Shown: piece by piece, positions 35,873 to 43,541 of the stretch | How positions within the stretch are numbered: position 1 is the first letter of the stretch | Layout: each line of letters starts with the position of its first letter | DNA from: Bacillota bacterium | Lineage (GTDB): Bacteria; Bacillota; Clostridia; Lachnospirales; Lachnospiraceae | Direction of reading: 5' to 3' | Assembly: GCA_023423335.1 (NCBI GenBank) | Contig: JAFAFU010000033.1 | Span: 1-64,000, forward strand | DNA: 64,000 nt | Notes under the pieces: model-generated | Told to the model about the DNA's origin: nothing | What the model saw: the letters and a program-made list of their open reading frames with translations, nothing else | Database searches by the model: none | Program-made: the position numbers and the translations under genes

Positions 35873-37474
35873 ATGATTTCTGGAAACGCGTTGTGGGGTA
35901 AAGAGATTACGACAGACATGTCTTTTCAAAGCTTGAACGGTAAAGCTTTTTATACTTATGAATCCATGCCTTCGAATTTATATGATATGTTATCGGAAAC
36001 TGCCGATAAAAGCCCTATGCATATCGCTCTCATTGATAATCAAGGCATCGAGTACACCTATATAAGCCTGCTGAAGCTCGCCGATCAGTTTGCCTCTTAT
36101 TTAACGGACCGAATTAAAGTCGAAAAGGGTGCTCATGCCGCTTTAATGATGTATAACTCGGTAGAATTTTGTGTCTCCTTCCTGGCCTTATGTAAAATCG
36201 GAGCCGTCACCGTTCCCCTGCCCAGCAAATACAAGGAGGCAGAGGTAGTATCCTTGGCAGACAAAGCAGACTTAAATTTGATCTTGTGTGATGAGAACTT
36301 TTATAATTACTTTTCGCGATTTGAACACTCAGGAGTAAAAATAATCAAGTCAGTGAACTCAGATCAAGGATATGGTTTTTCCCATCTTGATCTGGAGAAT
36401 CTTCCCCCTTGTAAAAGTTCAGGTATTCTTTCTGATCCGGTCATGATTATGTTCACTTCCGGGACAACGTCCGGGAGTAAGGGCGTTTTAATCCGTAACT
36501 ATAATATGATGCATGCCATTATATCCTATCATAGAATATTGCAAATTACGGAAGAAGATAAATCCATCCTGGCAACACCGATTTACCATATTACCGGAAT
36601 CGTTGCATTATTCGGTTTATTTGTTTATGCGGGCGGAACCTTGTATTTACATAGAACATTTAACGCCGCCAGAGTACTGACCTGCGTAAAAGATAATAAC
36701 GTCACCTTACTACATGCTTCACCTACCGTTTTTTCCATGCTGTTGGAGGAACGGGATAATTTTATGGAGCTGCCCAGCCTGAAAACCTTTGCCTGCGGAA
36801 GCAGCAATATGGCGGCGGCCACATTAACCCGGCTGCATGACTGGCTTCCCCACACCGCCTTTCACACGGTGTATGGATTAACAGAAACCACCTCCCCCGC
36901 GACGATCTTTCCCTCGGACGCATGTACCAGTCCCTACATCGGTTCCTCCGGCCTTCCTATTCCCGGAGTGGAAGTAAAAATTGTTGCGGAGGACAAAAGC
37001 GAGCTGCCCTGTAATGAGGTTGGTGAGATCCTGCTGCGCGGAAGTGTCGTCATTGATCAGTATTATAACCTTCCCTCTTCTGATTTTTTTGAAGACGGCT
37101 GGCTGGCGACGGGGGATTTAGGGTATCTCAATTCCGAGCATTATCTTTATATCGTGGATCGAAAAAAAGATATGATCAACCGGGGCGGAGAAAAGATCTG
37201 GAGCTTTGATATTGAAAATGAAATCGGAAAAATACCCGGTGTCCTTGAAACTGCTGTCGTCGGAGCAGCAGATGAAAAGTATGGTGAAGTGCCGGTTGCC
37301 GTCGTAAGGATGTCCCCCGGATATCATACTTCGGCAGAAGAAATCAAAGCTGTCTTAAAGCCCAGACTGGCCGGGTTTCAAATCCCTCAGGCAATTATAT
37401 TTGTTGATTCCATTCCCAAGACACCCAATGACAAGGTTGATAAAAAGTATATAAGAGACCAATTAAAAGAATAA
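35873..37474 (+). CDS. AMP-forming acyl-CoA synthetase/ligase
   Basis: 533 residues from the ATG at 35873 (AGGAGA upstream). ANL superfamily: phosphate loop MFTSGTTSGSKGVL, YGLTETTSP, the hinge ATGDLGYL, IVDRKKDMINRGGEKI and the C-terminal lysine region PKTPNDKVDKKYI. It activates a carboxylic acid to its CoA thioester via an adenylate. The chain-length and substrate cannot be read from motifs. First gene of the rightward operon. Confidence 0.93.
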   Translation: MISGNALWGKEITTDMSFQSLNGKAFYTYESMPSNLYDMLSETADKSPMHIALIDNQGIEYTYISLLKLADQFASYLTDRIKVEKGAHAALMMYNSVEFCVSFLALCKIGAVTVPLPSKYKEAEVVSLADKADLNLILCDENFYNYFSRFEHSGVKIIKSVNSDQGYGFSHLDLENLPPCKSSGILSDPVMIMFTSGTTSGSKGVLIRNYNMMHAIISYHRILQITEEDKSILATPIYHITGIVALFGLFVYAGGTLYLHRTFNAARVLTCVKDNNVTLLHASPTVFSMLLEERDNFMELPSLKTFACGSSNMAAATLTRLHDWLPHTAFHTVYGLTETTSPATIFPSDACTSPYIGSSGLPIPGVEVKIVAEDKSELPCNEVGEILLRGSVVIDQYYNLPSSDFFEDGWLATGDLGYLNSEHYLYIVDRKKDMINRGGEKIWSFDIENEIGKIPGVLETAVVGAADEKYGEVPVAVVRMSPGYHTSAEEIKAVLKPRLAGFQIPQAIIFVDSIPKTPNDKVDKKYIRDQLKE

Positions 37475-37486
37475 TGGAGGAACCAT

Positions 37487-39067
37487 ATGTTAAAAGCGAA
37501 TTTCATCAGTGCCGAAGAATCTGTTTCCTTAATTGAAAATGGCAATACGGTATGTACCATTGGCATGACCCTGGTTAGTGCAAGCGAAGCCATATTAAAA
37601 CAAATCGAGAAGAGCTTTTTGGAAAAAGGCCGCCCAAACAATTTAACCCTCGTACATTCCTGCGGTCAAAGTGACCGCAAGGACGGCATTCAGCATTTTG
37701 CCCACGAAGGCCTTGTTACCAGAATCATCGGTTCTCATTGGGGTCTGCAGCCCAGATGGATGGATATGATATCCAGGAACCAGGTGGAGGCATATTGCCT
37801 TCCGCAGGGACAAATCGCACAGCTGTACCGGAGTATGGCCTGCGGGCTGCCCGGTAAGATGTCAAAGGTCGGACTTGGCACCTTTGTTGATCCCCGCGTG
37901 GAAGGCGGAAAAATGAATGATCGTACAAAAGCGCTAGGAGATATCATAGACATTATTGAATACAAAGGTCAGGAATATATGTTTTACAATGAAATTCCGA
38001 TTGATGTCTGTATCATACGGGGTACTGCCTGTGATGAAATAGGTAACCTTACCACAGAGGAAGAGGCTATGAAGCTGGAGGTTTTGGCTGCAGTCATGGC
38101 AACGAAGCGTTATGGCGGAAAAGTAATTGCCCAGGTAAAAAATGTAGCGCAGACAGGAACCTTAAATCCAAAAAGCGTTACTGTTCCGGGCGTCTTTATC
38201 GATGCCGTGGTCGTATGTGAAAATCCATATGAGGACCACCGCCAGACCTCCTCGTGGTATTTTGATCCTTCCTATAGCGGTCAGCTGCGTGTTCCCTTAG
38301 GCGCTATCCCCCCTCTTGCGTTCAGCGAAAGAAAGTTCATCGGTAGAAGGGCATGTATGGAGATATATCCGGGTGCGGTAGTTAACCTCGGAACCGGTAT
38401 CCCCAATGATTGCGTCGGAAAGATCTGTAATGAAGAGGGCGTCTCGGATGACATAATGATTACCGTAGAATCCGGCATTTATGGAGGCGTTCAGGCCGGG
38501 GGTATTGATTTTGGTATCGGTCAGAACCTGTATGCAATGATAGGACATCATGAACAGATGGATTATTATAACGGAGCCGGTGTGGATATTACCTTTATGG
38601 GTCTTGGAGAGCTTGATAAGGAGGGTAATGTAAATTCCACCAAGATGGGGCCAAGATGCACCGGGGCCGGCGGGTTCATCGATATCACCCAGAATGCCAA
38701 GAAAGTAGTATTCTGCGGTACCTTTACCGCCAGCGGTTCAGAATACCGCTTTGATGGCGGCAAATTAACCATTCAAAAAGAAGGTAAAATACGAAAAATG
38801 GTTTCCGAAGTAGCACAAATATCCTTTAACGGGAAGCTGTCAAGAGCCAAGGGGCAGGATGTTATCATCGTGACCGAGCGCGCCGTATTTAAGCTGGTTC
38901 CGGAAGGCGTAATGCTGACAGAGATTGCTCCGGGAATTGATCTGGAAAAGGACATTCTCGGTTTAATGGATTTCAGGCCAATCATCAGCGAGGATTTAAA
39001 GATTATGGATACCGATTTATTTGAAGCCGGTATCTTCGGCTTAAGGAATAAAATGCTTATGAGGTAG
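37487..39067 (+). CDS. Family I acyl-CoA:carboxylate CoA-transferase (fused alpha/beta)
   Basis: 526 residues, alpha and beta halves in one chain as in propionate/acetate CoA-transferases (YdiF type). The catalytic glutamate is Glu328 in VESGIYGG; the oxyanion-type GxGxxG motif is NLGTGIPND. It moves CoA between short-chain acids, for example acetyl-CoA to a hydroxy- or keto-acid. Twelve bases follow the synthetase, so two different activation routes are encoded together. Confidence 0.93.
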   Translation: MLKANFISAEESVSLIENGNTVCTIGMTLVSASEAILKQIEKSFLEKGRPNNLTLVHSCGQSDRKDGIQHFAHEGLVTRIIGSHWGLQPRWMDMISRNQVEAYCLPQGQIAQLYRSMACGLPGKMSKVGLGTFVDPRVEGGKMNDRTKALGDIIDIIEYKGQEYMFYNEIPIDVCIIRGTACDEIGNLTTEEEAMKLEVLAAVMATKRYGGKVIAQVKNVAQTGTLNPKSVTVPGVFIDAVVVCENPYEDHRQTSSWYFDPSYSGQLRVPLGAIPPLAFSERKFIGRRACMEIYPGAVVNLGTGIPNDCVGKICNEEGVSDDIMITVESGIYGGVQAGGIDFGIGQNLYAMIGHHEQMDYYNGAGVDITFMGLGELDKEGNVNSTKMGPRCTGAGGFIDITQNAKKVVFCGTFTASGSEYRFDGGKLTIQKEGKIRKMVSEVAQISFNGKLSRAKGQDVIIVTERAVFKLVPEGVMLTEIAPGIDLEKDILGLMDFRPIISEDLKIMDTDLFEAGIFGLRNKMLMR

Positions 39068-39155
39068 CCCGTACGGAAATTCATAAGCAAATCACACAGG
39101 TACTTAGTAAAACCCATATAAAATTATTTTGAAAAACGAAAGGCAAGGTGTAGTT

Positions 39156-39893
39156 ATGAGACTTAAAGACAAAGTAGCAATTGTAACAGGGGCAGGCCGG
39201 GGTTTAGGAAAAGAAATCGCTCTAAAGCTTGCAAAAGAAGGCGCCAAGGTAATTGTAAGTGATGTAATGCTTGACAATGCGGCAGAATGTGTAAATGAGA
39301 TTAAAGCAGCCGGCGGCGAGGCTGTGGCTTTTGGCTGCAATATTGCAAAGCTGGAGGACGTTAATGCAATCTATGAAGCGGCTGTTAATACCTATGGTAA
39401 GATTGATATCGTCGTAAACAATGCCGGTATTAATAAGGACGGTATGCTGCACAAGATGAGCGACGAGCAATGGGACGCCGTAATAGGTGTTAATCTGACC
39501 GGCACCTTCTACATGACCCGCGAAGCTGCAAAACGTATGCGCGAACAATCCTATGGCAGAATTATCAATATCGCTTCCATGAGCTGGCTGGGAAATTTCG
39601 GACAGTCCAACTACGCGGCCTCAAAAGCGGGTGTTGTTGGCCTCACAAAGACTGCAACCCGCGAACTGGCAAAAAAGGGTGTAACCTGCAATGCCATCTG
39701 TCCCGGCTTCATTGATACCGATATGACAAGGGGAGTTCCTGCCGATGTCTGGGATCTGATGATCAGCAAAATACCTGCCGGACGCGCCGGTTCCCCTGAG
39801 GATGTGGGAAATCTGGTGGCCTTCCTTGCCTCCGACGAAGCATCCTATATCACCGGTCAGGTAATCGATGTAAGCGGCGGAATGGTATTATAA
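39156..39893 (+). CDS. SDR-family 3-oxoacyl reductase (FabG/PhaB type)
   Basis: 245 residues from the ATG at 39156 (AAGGTG upstream). TGAGRGLG nucleotide motif at 10-17, NNAG, catalytic Ser and YAASK, C-terminal ITGQVIDVSGGM. In this operon the likely reaction is between acetoacetyl-CoA and (R)-3-hydroxybutyryl-CoA, opposite in stereochemistry to Hbd; that is inference from context. Confidence 0.92.
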   Translation: MRLKDKVAIVTGAGRGLGKEIALKLAKEGAKVIVSDVMLDNAAECVNEIKAAGGEAVAFGCNIAKLEDVNAIYEAAVNTYGKIDIVVNNAGINKDGMLHKMSDEQWDAVIGVNLTGTFYMTREAAKRMREQSYGRIINIASMSWLGNFGQSNYAASKAGVVGLTKTATRELAKKGVTCNAICPGFIDTDMTRGVPADVWDLMISKIPAGRAGSPEDVGNLVAFLASDEASYITGQVIDVSGGMVL

Positions 39894-39913
39894 AATAGAA
39901 GGAGGAAGTAACG

Positions 39914-41098
39914 ATGGATAACAAAATTGTAGTAGTAAGCGGTGCAAGAACCGCAATCGGGAAATACATGGGTTCATTAAGCACTGTAAATCAGATCGAC
40001 TTGGGTGCTATTGTTATTAAAGAAGCCGTAAAACGTGCCGGAATTGCTCCGGAGACGGTTGATGAGGTTATCGTAGGTAATGTCGGCCAAATCGCAGAAA
40101 GCGGATTTATCGCCCGGGCTTGTATGCTTAAGGCGGACCTTCCCATCGAAACAACCGCATACAGTGTAAATCGTCAATGCGGCAGCGGTTTACAGGCAAT
40201 GGCGGAAGCTATGATGGAGATTCTTACCGGCAATGCAGAGGTTGTCGTTGCCTGCGGTACCGAAAACATGTCACAGGTCCCCTATTATATTAAAGGTGCA
40301 AGAGGCGGGCTGGGCTTAGGTCATCAGCAGCTGGAAGACGGCCTGATTGATCTTCTTACCTGGCCATTGGGACCCTACCATAACGGAATGACTGCAGAGG
40401 CTGTAGCCGAAAAATTCAATATAACCCGCGAGGATCAGGATGCGTATGCAGCTGAAAGCACAAGAAGGATGATCGATGCCCATGATGCCGGAAAATTCAA
40501 GGAAGAAATCGTTCCTGTGGAAATTAAAGCAAAAAAGGAGACCATCGTATTCGATCAGGACGAGCATTTCCGCCGCGGCACAACCGCAGAAGGACTTGCC
40601 AAGTTAAGACCGGCGTTCAAAAAGGACGGTACGGTCACCGCCGCCAACGCCTCCGGTATCAATGACGGTGCCGCCGCACTGGTTCTCATGTCAGAAGCAA
40701 AAGCAAAGGAATTAGGCTGCACACCACTAATGGAGCTGGTCGCTTATGCGGTAGCCGGTAATGAACCCGAATTAATGGGCTTCGCTCCTGCATTGTCTAC
40801 CAAAAAATTATTAAAGAAGCTTAATATGACCATTGACGATCTGGATCTGGTGGAACTGAACGAAGCTTTCGCCGCGCAAAGCCTTGCGGTTATCCGTGAC
40901 TTAAACCTCGATTCCGCCAGAGTTAACGTAAATGGCGGAGCAATCGCCATGGGACATCCGGTAGGTGCCAGCGGCTGTATTCTCCCTGTAAAGATGCTGT
41001 ATGAAATGAAGCGCACCGGAGCAAAAACCGGCTTAGTAACTATGTGTATCGGCGGCGGACAAGGCATCTCCGTACTTTTCAAAAATCTGCAAGGATAG
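39914..41098 (+). CDS. Acetyl-CoA C-acetyltransferase (thiolase)
   Basis: 394 residues, the usual length. Acyl-carrying Cys89 in NRQCGSGLQA, active-site GGAIAMGHPVGASG and the second Cys in VTMCIGGGQG. Interconverts two acetyl-CoA and acetoacetyl-CoA. Twenty bases follow the reductase; ribosome site AGGAGG. Confidence 0.95.
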   Translation: MDNKIVVVSGARTAIGKYMGSLSTVNQIDLGAIVIKEAVKRAGIAPETVDEVIVGNVGQIAESGFIARACMLKADLPIETTAYSVNRQCGSGLQAMAEAMMEILTGNAEVVVACGTENMSQVPYYIKGARGGLGLGHQQLEDGLIDLLTWPLGPYHNGMTAEAVAEKFNITREDQDAYAAESTRRMIDAHDAGKFKEEIVPVEIKAKKETIVFDQDEHFRRGTTAEGLAKLRPAFKKDGTVTAANASGINDGAAALVLMSEAKAKELGCTPLMELVAYAVAGNEPELMGFAPALSTKKLLKKLNMTIDDLDLVELNEAFAAQSLAVIRDLNLDSARVNVNGGAIAMGHPVGASGCILPVKMLYEMKRTGAKTGLVTMCIGGGQGISVLFKNLQG

Positions 41099-41119
41099 TT
41101 ACTTGGATTCCTCTCCATA

Positions 41120-41155
41120 ATGCACCCCAAGGGTCTGGACCCCCCTGGGGTGCAT
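41120..41155 (+). terminator. Hairpin between the thiolase and hydrolase genes
   Basis: ATGCACCCCA..GGG pairs with CCC..TGGGGTGCAT (41120-41155). No long T-run follows, so partial read-through to the hydrolase is likely. Confidence 0.5.
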
Positions 41156-41191
41156 ATATATTCCGGCACTGTCATACAATGGAGGCTTTCT

Positions 41192-41920
41192 ATGCAATCC
41201 CTTACGATAAACGAACAAAATGTATCTTTCTATTCCTATTCAAACCTTCCTGCAGTAAAATTCCCGATCCACTCTATCGTCATCTCTCTGCACGGATGGT
41301 ATGAAACAAAAATGCGAACAGAACTTACTTCCTTTGAAGCTGAATTAGCCGAAAATCATGTATTATGTATCTACCCTTATTATAGTGAGTGGTGTTGGAT
41401 GAATGATCCGACAATTCAGCTTATCGACGAAATTACAGACTTCTATATCAGGCATTATCAATTAGCTCAAAATATCCCCGTCGTAATAATGGGTAAGAGC
41501 ATGGGCGGACTATCCGCTTTTATTTTCAGTTTATATAGCAAAAGAACTCCTGTCGCATGTGCCGCCAATTGTCCGATTTGTGACCTTTCCTTTCATACAA
41601 CGGAACGGGCGGACATACCCCGAACGATATATTCCGCTTTTGGTCATTATAATATGCCTCTGGAAGCCGCGATTAAATTACATTCGCCTCTTCATCAGGC
41701 AGAATATATGCCATATATTCCTTATTATATTGTGCACGGGAATTCCGATCTTATCATACAGAAGAACTTTCACTCCGATCCCTTTGTTAAGCGTATGATG
41801 GAGCTGGGACACGATGTTGAATACCACAGGGTAGATAATATGAAGCATTGTGATTTCAGAACCTGCCCGGAGGAAGAATATCAATATCACAATTTTATTT
41901 TAACCCAGGCATTAAAATAA
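41192..41920 (+). CDS. Alpha/beta-hydrolase
   Basis: 242 residues from the ATG at 41192 (GGAGG upstream). ISLHGWYE oxyanion loop, nucleophile elbow GKSMGG, and a C-terminal His in NMKHCDF. No signal peptide, so it is cytoplasmic. Last gene of the rightward unit; it could hydrolyse an ester or oligomer feeding the CoA pathway. Substrate unknown. Confidence 0.85.
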   Translation: MQSLTINEQNVSFYSYSNLPAVKFPIHSIVISLHGWYETKMRTELTSFEAELAENHVLCIYPYYSEWCWMNDPTIQLIDEITDFYIRHYQLAQNIPVVIMGKSMGGLSAFIFSLYSKRTPVACAANCPICDLSFHTTERADIPRTIYSAFGHYNMPLEAAIKLHSPLHQAEYMPYIPYYIVHGNSDLIIQKNFHSDPFVKRMMELGHDVEYHRVDNMKHCDFRTCPEEEYQYHNFILTQALK

Positions 41921-41966
41921 GAGGCCCGTATACCTCCTATATGTAAGGGAAGTGTATGGTGCCTCT
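41920..41966. terminator. Hairpin between convergent genes
   Basis: AGAGGC..TATAC pairs with GTATA..GCCTCT, between the hydrolase and the LacI regulator. T-run weak. Confidence 0.4.
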
Positions 41967-42049
41967 GATTACGTTTAACACTATTATTCAACAATCCATT
42001 GGTATCTGATAAGTTATCTCATGCCCTGCCGCCTGTCACCCGGCAAGAC

Positions 42050-43093
42050 TTACATCCCTTCCGGGCTATCGAAGCGATAAGGATTATAGCTTCCGGTCGT
42101 CTTTCTCACAATTAAAGTAGGCTCTAATATTACACTTTCCGAACTTGCCTGTGGGTCCTTCAATTTTCGCAGCATCAATCTTGCGGTGTTCTCACTCATT
42201 TCCCTGACATGCTGACTGACCGTGGTCAATTCAATATCCTTTAGGGATGCAAACATGATATCATCAAAACTAACGATGGAAAGCATCTGCGGTATTTGAA
42301 TTTCATATTGTTTGCAGCATTCCATGAATCCCAAAGCGCTCATATCGTTCGCAATAACAAATGCACTCGGTCTGTTTTTTATATCCTTTATAATTTCCTC
42401 TGCAATGTGATACCCGGTCTCAAAGCTCAAATCCTTCATAATCACATCTTCTTCATTATACGGTAAATGATAATTCCTTAAAACCTGCAAATACCCATTC
42501 AAGCGCTGAGCAACGGAGGATGATGTGGCATGACCTGCAACAAACCCTATTCTCTTGTGACCCAATTCCATCAAATGCATCGTCGCCATATAACCCGCTT
42601 GAAAATTATCCAGAATTACCGCATCTCCCACATAGTCGTCAAACGTACGATTCACCAGCACTACCGGTACTTCCACCTTCTTCAAGGCATATTTTAAATC
42701 GCTTGATTGTGCCGTAACAAGTATTAAGCCTGTAAAATTAAACTGCTCTGTTAATTTTATGAATTCTATTTCTTTTTTCTCTTCGTATTCGCTATTAAAA
42801 ACCATAACCATATAGCCATGTTCATTTAATATTTTTTGTATATAAAATGCCAGGTCAGAATAAAACGGATTTCTTACATCACCGAGTATCAAGGCCACAA
42901 TATTAATTCTTCCCTTACTTAATCCTCGTGCCAAAGTATTCGGTTTATATCCGATCTCCTCCACAAAATCTTTGATTTTCTGTCTTACCTCCGGCCCAAC
43001 TCCTGGGGCATTATTCATAGCCTTTGAAACAGTGGATCGCGACACACCTAACATTTGTGCAACATCTGTAATTGTATATTTCTTACCTTTCAC
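42050..43093 (-). CDS. LacI-family transcriptional regulator
   Basis: 347 residues from a GTG start with GAGGAG eight bases upstream. N-terminal HTH ITDVAQMLGVSRSTVSKAMN and hinge, then a periplasmic-binding-protein-like sensor domain. It is convergent with the catabolic operon and likely controls it or itself. The effector cannot be told. Confidence 0.94.
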   Translation of the reverse strand: MKGKKYTITDVAQMLGVSRSTVSKAMNNAPGVGPEVRQKIKDFVEEIGYKPNTLARGLSKGRINIVALILGDVRNPFYSDLAFYIQKILNEHGYMVMVFNSEYEEKKEIEFIKLTEQFNFTGLILVTAQSSDLKYALKKVEVPVVLVNRTFDDYVGDAVILDNFQAGYMATMHLMELGHKRIGFVAGHATSSSVAQRLNGYLQVLRNYHLPYNEEDVIMKDLSFETGYHIAEEIIKDIKNRPSAFVIANDMSALGFMECCKQYEIQIPQMLSIVSFDDIMFASLKDIELTTVSQHVREMSENTARLMLRKLKDPQASSESVILEPTLIVRKTTGSYNPYRFDSPEGM

Positions 43094-43223
43094 TTGGTAT
43101 GCTCCTCTACATGTTTCTGATTGTATTATAAATGCATATATAATACTTATTATACCATATGTGCAAGCGCCTATGGTATTGGCACTTCGCGCCAGGATGC
43201 GAACTCACTTTCGTTCGGTGCCG

Positions 43224-43249
43224 GGTATAATATCTATCGATATTATACC
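43224..43249. promoter_or_regulatory. Palindrome covering a promoter -10, LacI operator candidate
   Basis: Eleven-base perfect arms GGTATAATATC / GATATTATACC with a 4-base centre. Each arm contains TATAAT on one strand, so it could be a bidirectional start site or an autoregulatory operator. Confidence 0.45.
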
Positions 43250-43487
43250 ATAAAGTTACGGGTAAATTCAAATCAATTCCCTCATAAAGCAAAATACACT
43301 TGACGACAGCATACCAATGTTTTCAGGAATGATATTATTCTTCTAATCCTTCACTGGATCAATGATGAAATCCCCTCGTCTGTTTAAGGCTCTGCCCACC
43401 GCGGTATCATTGTCAGAGAATCGCTTATAAAATAAATATTTCCATCCGTGTTGCACATTTAACTTAAACCGAAAAAGGCATAAAAAT

Positions 43488-43530
43488 CCCCCGCTCATCC
43501 CTCAAGCGGTGATTTTGGGATTTGCGGGGG
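43488..43530 (-). terminator. Terminator of the MacB-like gene
   Basis: CCCCCGC / GCGGGGG arms (43524-43530 and 43488-43494) followed by ATTTTTA on the minus strand. Confidence 0.7.
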
Positions 43531-43541
43531 CCTCTCTATTT

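Larger units (their letters stand above)
43094..43541. other. Promoter region of the LacI gene and 3' flank of the MacB-like gene
   Basis: No gene. 43094-43260 has two copies of the minus-strand word TATGGTATAATA (43148-43159 and 43241-43252), each containing an extended -10 TGnTATAAT. Between them is a GC-richer segment with nested inverted repeats (ggcac/gtgcc, cgaac/gttcg). 43261-43480 shows nothing recognisable. Confidence 0.5.
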
